Shown in pieces: positions 1-7,729 of a stretch of 27,471 bases of DNA (positions within the stretch are counted from its first letter, which is position 1; each line of letters begins with the position of its first letter). The DNA comes from CALLVY01 sp937899855 (lineage in GTDB: Bacteria; Bacteroidota; Bacteroidia; Chitinophagales; Saprospiraceae): the NCBI GenBank assembly GCA_039820405.1, contig JBCBQC010000086.1, positions 1-27,471 of the forward strand. Direction: 5' to 3'. The notes under the pieces were generated by a model, which was not told the origin of the DNA, ran no database searches, and worked only from the letters and a program-made list of their open reading frames with translations. The position numbers and the translations under genes were made by a program.

Positions 1-108
1 GCTGAGGAACGTGTTCTTGACGCCCTTGTTGGCGCAACCGCGTCTGAGGCAACCCGCAACAATTTCCGCCTCACTCAGTCGATTGACTTTGAGGAAACTG
101 CTCCGTAA
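1..108 (+). CDS. 3' end of an unidentified gene (partial)
   Basis: Frame 1 is open from the window edge to TAA at 106-108 and reads as 35 residues beginning AEERVLDALVGATASEATR and ending FEETAP. The alanine-, leucine- and glutamate-rich helix followed by a short polar tail looks like a genuine protein C-terminus. The gene converges on the lipoprotein gene that ends at 168, with 59 bases between the two stops. The AEExVLxALxxAT pattern faintly recalls the C-terminus of P1 (DmpA-type) aminopeptidases, but the motif that normally follows is absent, so no function is assigned. Confidence 0.45.
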   Translation, partial: AEERVLDALVGATASEATRNNFRLTQSIDFEETAP

Positions 109-167
109 TTTCTCGGATAAAACACCTACTCTGAATCCTGCCATAATGCTTTTTATAGGTCGTGTTG

Positions 168-1934
168 CTAGGGGCGGCGAATGCGAAACTGCCCTTCCAA
201 GTACTGATCTTTAAGCTGTCCCGAGGGCTGCAAAATCCCGATGGTCCCCCGGAAACTACCCACCACGGGTTCGCCAAATCCTCCAAACTGCTCAATCACA
301 AATTCGTCAAAGCCACAGTTGGCTGGGCAGCTGTGCCAGAGGCTGTCGTAGCCCATTTGCAGTAAGCTAATCGTCCCGTCCGGGTAGCTCTCCGCCAGAT
401 CACGCGGCAGCGTAATGGTCAGGCCAATGGGGAAATCGGGATTGCTGTAACGTGGTATTTTGATAATGGTTTGTCGCTGTCGATCGACCTCCACCTCGGG
501 AAAGGGGGCTTCCCACAAAAAGATCTGTCCGTCGTGGATGATCTGGAAAAAATCGGTTTCCGTAGTTGTACAAAGTGACAGCCGTGCAAAATCGATGCGC
601 GCTGCGGCATCACGCCGAATGTGAATCCTAGCCATCGGATTGGCATTGTTGATGATGTCCAGTTCCAAGACGGGGGCGCCACACAGGTTGACCGTAAACT
701 CGAAATAGTTGGTGTCGCGCAGTTCGTAGGAGAATTTTTGCCCCCCGACTTCCCAGCTGATTTGAGCATCCCGGATGGCCCCATCGTCACAATCGACCAG
801 GTAACCCGTCACTTGGCTCAGGTTGCTCGAATTGGCCGTAAGGCTGATGTCCGGCAGCGTCAGATCCATCGTTTGTGGGGGAATGGGGCTTTGGTAAAGC
901 AGTCCCCCACAGCGATCGAAGAGCTGTAGGTCCAAGGCGAGATTGGCCGGAACGCGTTGGCGAAAATTGCCGTTGGCTTCGGTCTGGGTCAGGTAGGTCG
1001 ATCGGAGACCCTCGGCTTGGAGGGTGATGGGACTGTGGGCCTGGGCCAGGCCATCGTCTCGCTCAACCCTTCCCCGCAGCTCGATGACGGCTTGATGCTC
1101 CGCTACACTCCAGTAGCCGGGCCGATCAATACTGCCCACGTAGTCGTTTCCCGATCGAAAGGCCAGGCCCCGCTCGCGCCACAGTCCTTGCTCCGCATCG
1201 TAATGCCACAACGGTAATTCGGCGGGGGCTTCGTCCCTCAGTTCGTAGGCGATGTCCAGGGTGAAGGGCAATGCCCGTCCGGGGGCGAGCGATAGCTGGT
1301 GGCCCGTAGCCTCCGAAAAATCGAGGGCAAAGCTGCCGTAGGTTTCCAGTAGCTGGGCAACTCCCGTGGTGGAGGTTCCCCACCAACTTCCGGGAATGTG
1401 TTGAACCATGGCGGGGGGCTCGGGTTCGATTCGCAGGAGGCTGATCCAGACTTCCTCCAGCACGGGCTTCCCCTCGGTATCGACAAAATTATCGGCGGCC
1501 AATTGGACCTCGATGCCATCCTGGCTGAGGGCCTGGGCCTGACTGGGGTCGGTTTGAAATTGCGCCCGGCGTTCGTGGACTTGTAGGTGCAGTTGGTGGC
1601 GGGCATCGACGAGGGGGAGTAGCCAGCTGCTCTGCTCAAAATAATCGCCGTGTTCAACGCGTAGGAGGCTGCCCGACTGACGCAGGAGTTGCGACGGAAA
1701 ATAAAAGTAGCCCTCGCCGTTGGTCCAGGTCTGTTCCTGCCCGAGTCTCAGCCAGGCCCCCGCGACCGCCTGCCCCGCCCGGTCGACGATGGTACCCGAG
1801 ACCTGAGCCGGTACTGCCGGGCTGACGGTGGGCGGTGGCAAAACCACCCCCAGCTCGTCCTCTGCGATGTCCTCTCGACACGCGGTAAAACACAGGGCCA
1901 GGCCCATACTCAGTGCTACGATGACGTACTTCAT
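168..1934 (-). CDS. Lipoprotein with carboxypeptidase-regulatory-like repeats
   Basis: This is a 588-residue predicted lipoprotein. The signal peptide ends in the lipobox CFTAC, with lipidated Cys19, and acidic residues follow (REDIAEDE). Three segments look like beta-sandwich carboxypeptidase-regulatory-like domains: residues about 45-115 (VSGTIVDRAGQAVAGAWLRL), 285-360 (LRGRVERDDGLAQAHSPITL) and 375-450 (VTGYLVDCDDGAIRDAQISW). Between the first two lies a region with the pattern LWHYDAEQGLWRERG, which recalls the extracellular part of CILP/FAM171-type proteins. No catalytic motif is visible, so a surface-exposed or periplasmic binding or structural role is inferred. It is transcribed divergently from the CIA30 gene; the 226-bp spacer is AT-rich near 2050-2090 and must hold both promoters. 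The domain reading is fairly secure; the function is unknown. Confidence 0.8.
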   Translation of the reverse strand: MKYVIVALSMGLALCFTACREDIAEDELGVVLPPPTVSPAVPAQVSGTIVDRAGQAVAGAWLRLGQEQTWTNGEGYFYFPSQLLRQSGSLLRVEHGDYFEQSSWLLPLVDARHQLHLQVHERRAQFQTDPSQAQALSQDGIEVQLAADNFVDTEGKPVLEEVWISLLRIEPEPPAMVQHIPGSWWGTSTTGVAQLLETYGSFALDFSEATGHQLSLAPGRALPFTLDIAYELRDEAPAELPLWHYDAEQGLWRERGLAFRSGNDYVGSIDRPGYWSVAEHQAVIELRGRVERDDGLAQAHSPITLQAEGLRSTYLTQTEANGNFRQRVPANLALDLQLFDRCGGLLYQSPIPPQTMDLTLPDISLTANSSNLSQVTGYLVDCDDGAIRDAQISWEVGGQKFSYELRDTNYFEFTVNLCGAPVLELDIINNANPMARIHIRRDAAARIDFARLSLCTTTETDFFQIIHDGQIFLWEAPFPEVEVDRQRQTIIKIPRYSNPDFPIGLTITLPRDLAESYPDGTISLLQMGYDSLWHSCPANCGFDEFVIEQFGGFGEPVVGSFRGTIGILQPSGQLKDQYLEGQFRIRRP

Positions 1935-2160
1935 ACGCTTAATGTTGTTGTAGGTTTATTTGTGAGGAGTAAAGAGCTAAAAAGTGTGAGCGCCCACCCA
2001 AATGCTCTGTTGATGTGATACGGGCGAGGGGCAAAGTGCTGCACGAGCGTTCAAAAAAGTTAAAAAAAATTAATCCTTTTACCACTTGTGACGTTTCCTC
2101 ACCGCCGGAGATTCATCCACGGCTGCGAAAATTTATTATCTACCCTCTAAATCAATCGAC

Positions 2161-2700
2161 ATGTTTTGCGCTATCCTCCTCATCTGTCTAAGTGCCCTAC
2201 CCACCACGCACGCCCCTTTGCTTTTTGACTTTGGCAAGGACAAATCCGGTACGGATTGGGGCATCATCAACGATGGCGTCATGGGAGGGCTTTCTCGGGG
2301 AACCTTCGAGCTCAACGGCAATAGTCTGGTGTTCCGGGGAAGCGTCTCCCTAGCCAATAATGGGGGCTTTACCTCGGTCAAGAGTCCTTTTGGCCCACTG
2401 GAAATTTCCGAAGCCCATCAGGTGACGGTCCGTTGGCGCTCCCGCGGCAACACCATCTCCATGACCTTGGAAACCAGCCAAGCTTTTTACCTCCCCAATT
2501 TCAAAATCCAACTCCCCCCGAGCGAGGACTGGCAAGAACTCACCGTCCCCCTGGCGGATTTCAAAGCTTACCAAATGGGTCGCCTCACGGGCAGTACGCT
2601 ACTTCCCGAAGACCAAGCGCGGGTCATCCGGCTGGGCTTTATTACCGAGAAGAAAAAAGGCGATTTCGAATTTGAAATCGATTACGTGCGTTTTGAATAG
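2161..2700 (+). CDS. Secreted CIA30-domain protein
   Basis: This 179-residue protein has a short signal peptide (hydrophobic residues 2-14, likely cleavage after THA near residue 18). It is followed by one CIA30 domain (complex I intermediate-associated protein 30 family), a beta-sandwich related to carbohydrate-binding modules. The segment DWGIINDGVMGGLSRGTFEL and the following GGFTSVKSP are characteristic, as is the C-terminal IDYVRFE strand. In eukaryotes the family assists complex I assembly. Bacterial exported versions are small stand-alone domains of unknown role, and ligand binding is only a guess. The ATG at 2161 is chosen because it starts the signal peptide. The stop codon TAG touches the inverted-repeat element at 2700. 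Confidence 0.85.
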   Translation: MFCAILLICLSALPTTHAPLLFDFGKDKSGTDWGIINDGVMGGLSRGTFELNGNSLVFRGSVSLANNGGFTSVKSPFGPLEISEAHQVTVRWRSRGNTISMTLETSQAFYLPNFKIQLPPSEDWQELTVPLADFKAYQMGRLTGSTLLPEDQARVIRLGFITEKKKGDFEFEIDYVRFE

Positions 2701-2787
2701 AAGCCATCTCAAAATATTTTTGTCGACGACGAAGTAGGGGCGAAAAAGACTCCGCTGCAGCCCGGAGGATATTTTTGAGATGGCTTC
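2700..2787. repeat. 88-bp inverted-repeat element, copy 1
   Basis: The left arm GAAGCCATCTCAAAATAT (2700-2717) is complementary to the right arm ATATTTTTGAGATGGCTTC (2769-2787), apart from one A. The roughly 50-base centre contains ACGAAGTAGGGGCG (2729-2742). The same termini and the complement of that core occur at 24606-24765, so this is a dispersed element in inverted orientation to copy 2. It fills the gap between the convergent CIA30 and S41 genes, whose stop codons lie at 2698-2700 and 2795-2797. As RNA it could fold into a long hairpin with U-rich flanks in both directions, so it may act as a bidirectional terminator. A REP- or MITE-like origin is inferred. Confidence 0.8.
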
Positions 2788-2794
2788 CAAGCCC

Positions 2795-4231
2795 CTAGCG
2801 CTCCAGCACGAAGTCAAGCCACTGGTACGGCGGTACGCTGCGGTCGATAAAGTAATCCGGTTGGATGCCTTTTTCGTCGATCGTCAGCTGTGGAATGCGC
2901 ATACTGCGCGATAGGCAGTAGGCCAATTGGTACTGCTGGCAGGGAGAAATGGCGACATTCATATTGGAGATATCGAGGGCACCGAAGGTCGTCGTACCGT
3001 AGAGCTTCACCTTGCTACTTTGCTTGGCCGCCAGGAGAAACTGCTCCGTGGTACTCGCACAATTGTCGTCGATTAGGATCGATACGCGCTCCGGTTGGAA
3101 ATAGATTTGATCGTGGGTCGTGAGGCTGACGACTTCTTCCTCCAGGTTGACAAAGGTTCCCATTTTTTCCTGTAGCCTTTGGTAGGCTTCATTCGCCCAT
3201 TCCTTTTCCGACTCGGGGAAGTCGGGGTCTTCCATAAATTGCAACATCCGGGCGTTGTTGAGTTCGGTGGAGAGAAACTCGACACCGACGGTACGGATGG
3301 GGTTGGTGTACAGGTAGGGGATGATGTTTTCGTAAGAGTAGTCGCTGCCACCGGTATTGCCCCGCAGGTCGATCACCAGTCGGGGGGTGTTGATGATGGT
3401 CTCGTGGTTGGTGCGTAAGAGGCTGTCGATGGCCCTTTTTTGGCTGCCGCTGAAATCGGGAATCCGCAGGAGGAGGGCTTCCTCGGACAATCGCCGGAGC
3501 GAGGGGCCCTGGGCCTGCACCAAATCCAGGTAGCGTTCGAGGGCGGGCTCCGTCTCGTAGACGGGAAAGCTGCGACGGAGTTGGACAAAGCCCATGGTCA
3601 TAAAATTCTTCCCCAGCATTTGGTAGCCGTCCAGATAGCGAGGGGAGTGATCGCGCATGTAGTAAACGATTTTTCCCTCCGCAGGAATTCGAAACTTGAC
3701 CTGTCCGGGCTGCCAGTAGACGCCATCCGCTTCGATGACAAAACCCACGAATTCTTCCCCCACGCGCTTGACGCCAATCCGGTAGGGGGGCGATTCCCAG
3801 ATGCCCTCGGGGCCGGGGTCGCTTTTGCTTTGCAGGTCTTTTTTAAAGGCCTCCAGGTCTACCTCGTGGCTTTCCCAATCGGCAAAGCGGCGGCGGATCG
3901 CCTCGTCGCTCTCGTCCGCCGCCGCAGCGTCGTTGCTGCCGGGGTCCATGGCAAAAATGCCGATGTGGCCGCTGCGGAAAAAGCCGAGCCATTCTTCCAA
4001 CAAGCCGGTACAGGCCTCCACACCGTCCGCCGTGTTGGCTCGTGCTTCGATGGCGGCGTGGTGGGCGCGGTAGGCCTCCTCCCCTTTGGCCTCGATGGCG
4101 TAGGTAAAGCCCGCGTCGTTTTGTTCAAAAGTACTTTTTAACCATTGGAGGGTCTCGGGGCAGCCGCAATCCTGGCTGAGGGCAATGAAAGGGGCCAGTA
4201 GTCCCCAAAGTAGTAGATTAAGGTGGCGCAT
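2795..4231 (-). CDS. S41-family peptidase-like secreted protein
   Basis: This 478-residue exported protein resembles the S41 (C-terminal processing/tricorn-like) peptidases. The start at 4231 is chosen because it opens a signal peptide (MRHLNLLLWGLLAPFIALSQ) that fits cleavage before DCGC; the frame stays open upstream to 4345 without a plausible N-terminus. Visible S41 elements are the strand PRLVIDLRGNTGGSDYS and the nucleophile segment DDNCASTTEQFLLAAKQ, whose Ser393 is the candidate catalytic serine, followed by VKLYGTTTFGALD. The lysine of the usual GEKTFGKG-like motif is replaced here by threonine (GTTTFGALD), so activity or mechanism may differ from CtpA. A PDZ domain is not obvious. 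It is divergent from azoR and convergent with the CIA30 gene across a repeat element. A protein-quality-control or processing role is inferred. Confidence 0.8.
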   Translation of the reverse strand: MRHLNLLLWGLLAPFIALSQDCGCPETLQWLKSTFEQNDAGFTYAIEAKGEEAYRAHHAAIEARANTADGVEACTGLLEEWLGFFRSGHIGIFAMDPGSNDAAAADESDEAIRRRFADWESHEVDLEAFKKDLQSKSDPGPEGIWESPPYRIGVKRVGEEFVGFVIEADGVYWQPGQVKFRIPAEGKIVYYMRDHSPRYLDGYQMLGKNFMTMGFVQLRRSFPVYETEPALERYLDLVQAQGPSLRRLSEEALLLRIPDFSGSQKRAIDSLLRTNHETIINTPRLVIDLRGNTGGSDYSYENIIPYLYTNPIRTVGVEFLSTELNNARMLQFMEDPDFPESEKEWANEAYQRLQEKMGTFVNLEEEVVSLTTHDQIYFQPERVSILIDDNCASTTEQFLLAAKQSSKVKLYGTTTFGALDISNMNVAISPCQQYQLAYCLSRSMRIPQLTIDEKGIQPDYFIDRSVPPYQWLDFVLER

Positions 4232-4312
4232 TTTGCATTCGGTTAGAGAAGCCGCTCGCGCAGCCTCGGTGAAAAAATCTGACCTTAATCCCGTTATTGT
4301 ACCAAAAATAAC

Positions 4313-4320
4313 CAATTCTA
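4313..4320 (-). promoter_or_regulatory. Candidate -7 element for the S41 gene
   Basis: On the minus strand this reads TATTTTTG, an exact match to the Bacteroidota -7 consensus TAnnTTTG, about 80 bases upstream of the start codon. No clear TTTG -33 element is visible 17-23 bases further upstream. A small inverted repeat, TTGCCA/TGGCAA, lies upstream at 4328-4345. Confidence 0.35.
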
Positions 4321-4448
4321 AAAAATCTTGCCAGCCTTTTGGCAATTAACACTTCGCAGGGACAGCAAAACCTCCCCGATCGCAGTCCCGGCGACTTGGA
4401 GCCCCCTCGCAAATCGGGGAAAACGTTCGGCGTTTAAACCTTTTTGTG

Positions 4449-4491
4449 GAATGATCGTTTTATATTTATTTCTATAATGGAACAATCATTC
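4449..4491. promoter_or_regulatory. Palindromic candidate operator upstream of azoR
   Basis: GAATGATCGTT (4449-4459) and AACAATCATTC (4481-4491) form an inverted repeat with one mismatch across a 21-base AT-rich spacer. Each arm is itself nearly palindromic (AAxGATCxTT in the left arm). A possible promoter overlaps it: TTTG at 4443-4446 and, 20 bases later, TATTTCTA at 4467-4474. The layout, centred about 44 bases before the azoR start, suggests a dimeric repressor of TetR, MarR or HxlR type. No such regulator gene lies in this window, so the cognate protein is unknown. Confidence 0.45.
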
Positions 4492-4513
4492 TGTAATCTA
4501 AAAAATTGCCGTC

Positions 4514-5107
4514 ATGAAAATATTACAAGTCAACTCCAGCGTCCAGACCGACCATTCCGTCAGCCGTAAATTGGTAACGCAAATCACCGAACAATTGGGG
4601 CGGGGAGAAGCCACGGTTGTATCGCGCGATCTAGGGAAGGGGGAGCTGCCCCTACTGAGCCCGGAGATGGTCGGTGCCTTCTATACCTCCCCGACCGATC
4701 GCAGTGCGGAACAAAAGGCTTTGCTTGAGGTATCGGATACCTTGGTGGCGGAGCTACGGGAAGCGGACGTTTTGATCTTTGGAGTGCCCATTTACAACTT
4801 TGGCGTTCCGGGTGCCCTCAAGGCTTACTTTGATCTGGTAGCGCGGGTGGGGCTCACCTTTCAGTATACGGATCAGGGGCCGCGCGGCCTGCTGAAGAAC
4901 AAGCGGGCTTACGTCGTGATTACGAGTGGGGGAACGGGCCTGGGCAGTACGGCCGACTTTGCCTCGGGTCACGTTCGGCAGTTCTTGAACTTTCTGGGTA
5001 TTGCAGCGGTAGAATTTATCAATGCCTCCCAGTTGCTATTCGGTGCGGAGCAGGTTTTGGCCAAGGCCAATGCCCAGGTGGAAGCCCTGGCGGTAGCGAC
5101 GGCCTAG
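4514..5107 (+). CDS. azoR: FMN-dependent NADH:azo/quinone reductase
   Basis: This 197-residue flavodoxin-fold protein belongs to the AzoR (AcpD) family of cytoplasmic FMN-dependent NADH-azoreductases. These reduce quinones and azo compounds by two-electron transfer. The N-terminal strand MKILQVNSSVQTDHSVSRKL carries the FMN-phosphate-binding loop. The segment FGVPIYNFGVPGALKAYFDL (from about residue 91) is the flavin-contacting motif, and GLTFQYTDQGPRGLL followed by VVITSGG is also typical. Length matches the family norm of about 200 residues. The gene follows a palindromic candidate operator, is divergent from the S41 gene and converges on the SGNH hydrolase. Repression relieved by electrophiles or quinones would fit family knowledge but is inferred. 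Confidence 0.93.
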   Translation: MKILQVNSSVQTDHSVSRKLVTQITEQLGRGEATVVSRDLGKGELPLLSPEMVGAFYTSPTDRSAEQKALLEVSDTLVAELREADVLIFGVPIYNFGVPGALKAYFDLVARVGLTFQYTDQGPRGLLKNKRAYVVITSGGTGLGSTADFASGHVRQFLNFLGIAAVEFINASQLLFGAEQVLAKANAQVEALAVATA

Positions 5108-5109
5108 GC

Positions 5110-5131
5110 TAGGTGGTGTCCATACCACCTA
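5110..5131. terminator. Hairpin between convergent azoR and SGNH genes
   Basis: TAGGTGGT (5110-5117), loop GTCCAT, ACCACCTA (5124-5131) gives a perfect 8-bp stem in the 21-base gap between convergent stops, and it includes the stop codon of the SGNH gene. There is no long U-tract on either side, so it is a weak candidate for a shared terminator. Confidence 0.5.
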
Positions 5132-5854
5132 CTCCAAATATTTGGTAAGCAGGGGGCGAATCTGGGCGGTCCAGGCCGCGTAGCCCTTGGCGTTTAGGTG
5201 GAGGCCATCCTCGATGAAAATATCGGCTTTGACCGAGCCCTCCTCATCGAGCATGGTCTTCGCCGTACTCAGGTAATCGATCTGCGGGTAGTCGTTGATG
5301 TAGGCGCGGATGAGTTGGTCGCCCCGTTGAAATTGGTCCCACATGGCCCAGCGCTCGGGAGAGGGTTTCATGCTGAGGTACAGCAGTTTGGTATCGGGGA
5401 GGCGTTCGGCGACCAGCTCGGCGAATACTTTGAACCGGCCGTATACTTGCTCGGGGCTGGCCCCTTCGGCAATGTCATTTTCTCCGCAGTAAAACACGAT
5501 GACTTGGGGTTGGTGGACGAAGAGGTAGCGGTCGGAATAACGCAGGACCTCGGGAATGGTCGCCCCACCAAAACCCCGGTTGAGCACCCTAAAGCCGGTC
5601 ATGTCTTCCCGCAAGCTTTTCCACATTCGGATGCTGGAGCTGCCGGTGAAGAGTACGCCGCTCCGCAGGGTATCTCCCTGGCGGTCGGCTTGTTCAAAGG
5701 CTACGATTTCGGCTTCGAAGCGATCGGCAGCGGGCACCTCCACCTCGGGAGGCGTGGCCGTTTCGGGAGTCGTTGTGGCCTCATTAGCGGGAGGGCTAGG
5801 CTGACAAGCCAGCAATAAAAAGGGGAGCGCGAGGAGCAAGTAGGATTTCATCAT
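5129..5854 (-). CDS. SGNH/GDSL-family hydrolase lipoprotein
   Basis: This is a predicted 241-residue lipoprotein with the signal peptide MMKSYLLLALPFLLLAC (Cys17), then a Pro/Thr/Glu-rich linker of about 35 residues, then an SGNH hydrolase domain. All four blocks are visible: block I is FTGSSSIRMW, with the nucleophile serine in GSSS instead of the classical GDSL; block II has the glycine in NRGFGGATI; block III has the asparagine in FYCGENDI; block V has Asp and His in DGLHLNAKGY. Family members are esterases, lipases or carbohydrate deacetylases; the substrate cannot be read from sequence. Start 5854 is preferred because it begins the signal peptide. The frame is open to 5872, and ATG 5851 is equally possible. 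The lipoprotein signal places it in the periplasm or at the outer membrane. Confidence 0.9.
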   Translation of the reverse strand: MMKSYLLLALPFLLLACQPSPPANEATTTPETATPPEVEVPAADRFEAEIVAFEQADRQGDTLRSGVLFTGSSSIRMWKSLREDMTGFRVLNRGFGGATIPEVLRYSDRYLFVHQPQVIVFYCGENDIAEGASPEQVYGRFKVFAELVAERLPDTKLLYLSMKPSPERWAMWDQFQRGDQLIRAYINDYPQIDYLSTAKTMLDEEGSVKADIFIEDGLHLNAKGYAAWTAQIRPLLTKYLE

Positions 5855-5938
5855 GGGCCCAAAGATAAACAAGTAGCGTCTTCCGACCTAGGTTCTCCCC
5901 CGATTGATCTTATCCGCACGGCCTCAAGGGCTGGAGAA

Positions 5939-5970
5939 TTTGATCGACTGACGGGAAAACGATACCTTTA
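5939..5970 (+). promoter_or_regulatory. Candidate promoter of the pirin gene
   Basis: TTTG (5939-5942) and TACCTTTA (5963-5970) are 20 bases apart, close to the Bacteroidota -33/-7 pattern TTTG-N(17-23)-TAnnTTTG with one mismatch at the last base. The pirin start codon lies 40 bases downstream. Confidence 0.45.
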
Positions 5971-6010
5971 TTGTGGTTCTACTGATTTTCTAACCATTGA
6001 TGCTATCCCC

Positions 6011-6889
6011 ATGGCTAACAACAAAATGATCGTCGAAGAACGCAGCCGCGATATCGGTAACTTTCTCGTCGGCCGGCTGCTGCCCTTTCGCAAGAAGCGC
6101 CAGGTCGGTCCCTTCACCTTCATCGACCACATGGGCCCTTCCCAAATTGGCCCGACCCGTTATATGGACGTCGACCAACACCCGCACATCGGCCTTTCGA
6201 CCCTCACCTACCTGCTGGCCGGAGCCATCGAGCACCGCGACAGTACCGGCGCCCGCCAGATCATCGGGCCGGGCGATGTCGGTTTTATGACGGCCGGCCG
6301 GGGCGTGAGTCATACCGAGCGGACCCCCGCTCACCTGCGCGACGGGGGGACTTATCCCGTTCACGGCTACCAAGTCTGGGTCGCTCTGCCCCAGGCGCAG
6401 GAAGAAATGGCTCCCCGTTTTGATTTCGTGCCCCGCGCCGAATTGCCGCGTTGGACGGAGGGGGAATTGGAGCTCACCCTCATTGCGGGGGAGGGCTACG
6501 GTCGCCGGTCACCCCTGCCAGTGTACGGCCCTCTTTTTATGATCGAGGTCGTCGCTCCCCGCGGTGGGCGGTTGGCCATCAAGGGGCAGTTGCGGGGTGA
6601 AATTGCCCTGGTGGTTACGGAAGGGGCGGTCGACAATGCGGGCGAGCGCATCGGTGCGGGACAGATGCTGATTTCTAAAGTGGCGGATGAGTGTACGGCT
6701 GATTTGCAAGCGGCTACGCGCTTGTTGATGTTTGGGGGGCCCGCCCTGCCGGAGGAACGTTTCCTGTACTGGAATTTTGTATCCTCCTCCAAAGCCCGTC
6801 TCGAACGGGCCAGGGAGGACTGGCAAAACCACCGTTTTCCCCGCGTTCCGGACGACAACACCTACATTCCACTACCCGGTGGTCGCTAG
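6011..6889 (+). CDS. Pirin family bicupin protein
   Basis: This 292-residue cytoplasmic protein is a pirin, the bicupin family that includes E. coli YhhW, for which quercetin 2,3-dioxygenase activity has been reported. The N-terminal cupin (about residues 15-125) carries the metal ligands in HPHIGLSTLTYLLAG and IEHRDSTG, with the final ligands in GRGVSHTERTP. The PFTFIDHMGP stretch is a family hallmark. The C-terminal cupin (about 160-285) has MIEVVAPRGG and the FGGPALPE segment. It stands between the SGNH gene (divergent) and a decayed DJ-1/PfpI gene. Pirins often respond to oxidative or quinone stress, which agrees with azoR, nitroreductase and DJ-1 nearby; the physiological substrate is unknown. 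Confidence 0.95.
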   Translation: MANNKMIVEERSRDIGNFLVGRLLPFRKKRQVGPFTFIDHMGPSQIGPTRYMDVDQHPHIGLSTLTYLLAGAIEHRDSTGARQIIGPGDVGFMTAGRGVSHTERTPAHLRDGGTYPVHGYQVWVALPQAQEEMAPRFDFVPRAELPRWTEGELELTLIAGEGYGRRSPLPVYGPLFMIEVVAPRGGRLAIKGQLRGEIALVVTEGAVDNAGERIGAGQMLISKVADECTADLQAATRLLMFGGPALPEERFLYWNFVSSSKARLERAREDWQNHRFPRVPDDNTYIPLPGGR

Positions 6890-7047
6890 GAGCTCGTCTG
6901 AGCAGGAATGGGCTAAGGGCTTGATTATCAGTAAACTTTCCCAAAAGTAAGTAGCGCAATTCGGGGTAAGTATGGCCCCCGTCGTTGCACATCGGCTTAT
7001 TTTAAGGGGGATTAGCAATTTGTGATCCACTTAAAAATAAACGAACG

Positions 7048-7629
7048 ATGGCAACTATTGAAAAGCAACACTACGTCCATGCCCACGGAATGCCGCTGCG
7101 GGGAAAAATTTTGATGGTGGCGAGTAGTCCTGCGGTATCGGAGCAAACCGGTTGGCCCATTGGTTTTTGGGCGGCCGAACTGACCCACCCCCTGCGGGTC
7201 TTTCGGGAAGCCGGCTACGAAGTCGTACTCGCCTCCACCGAAGGGGGCGCCCTCCAGATGGACGCCTATTCCGACCCCACCGACGCCAGCGCCTATTTCT
7301 ACGAAGCCGACAAACCCAGCGCGGCCGTTTGTCATTCGACCACGCTCTTGCTGGAGGCGCGTACCTCCGATGGCGAGCTACTGGTCAAGGGCAAAAGCTG
7401 GACGGGATTTGCCGACGCCGAAGAGGAGATCGCCGACCAGGCCGTCGGTCAACGCATCCAACCCTACTAGATCGAAAGCGAAGCGCGCCAACTGCCGGAT
7501 ACGGATTTTAAAGTGGCTGCGCCCTTTTCGTCCTACGCCATTGCGGACGGTCGGCTCATTACTGGGCAGCAGCAAAACTCGGGGGCGGCGGCCGCGCGCT
7601 TGTTGGTGGCCCAGTTGGCGGCGCAATAG
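7048..7629 (+). pseudogene. Decayed DJ-1/PfpI (type 1 glutamine amidotransferase-like) gene
   Basis: The frame from ATG 7048 reads like the DJ-1/PfpI family: KILMVASS, then GWPIGFWAAELTHP (with the conserved Glu), the catalytic elbow AAVCHS (Cys95) and GKSWTGFADAEEE. Two lesions are apparent. First, about 60 residues normally lying between SDPTDASAYF and the elbow, including the conserved GGxGxxxD loop, are missing without a frameshift. Second, TAG at 7468-7470 interrupts the frame, and 52 further codons continue in the same frame to TAG 7627-7629, including the family tail ADGRLITGQQQNSGAAAARL. A TTG-to-TAG change would explain the stop. The result would be a truncated 140-residue product lacking the fold's C-terminus, so it is probably non-functional. 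A base-calling error could account for the stop but not for the deletion. Confidence 0.8.
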
Positions 7630-7695
7630 CTACCTCGGTAGGATTTTCATAAGTTATGGCGGGGTTCTGATATGTAACCCCTGGTTGGTCGGACT

Positions 7696-7703
7696 TAATT
7701 TTG
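7696..7703 (+). promoter_or_regulatory. Candidate -7 element for the nitroreductase gene
   Basis: TAATTTTG matches the Bacteroidota -7 consensus TAnnTTTG exactly and lies 26 bases before the start codon. The -33 element is weak. A small inverted repeat, GGGGTT (7661-7666) and AACCCC (7676-7681), sits just upstream and could be a terminator of the DJ-1 remnant or a regulatory site. Confidence 0.35.
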
Positions 7704-7729
7704 GGTGTGAATCTATTCAAGTACGCATT

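Noticed and set aside
71..295. 74-codon minus-strand open frame at the left edge
   Set aside because: It overlaps the 3' end of the lipoprotein gene and the partial plus-strand gene and has no recognisable feature.
4232..4345. 38-codon upstream extension of the S41 gene
   Set aside because: The signal peptide begins at 4231, and the extension would bury it; the extension also covers the likely promoter.
7370..7729. 120-codon N-terminal extension of the nitroreductase
   Set aside because: It overlaps the DJ-1 remnant in another frame, is Arg/Pro/Ser-rich and has no family similarity; ATG 7730 begins the normal fold.
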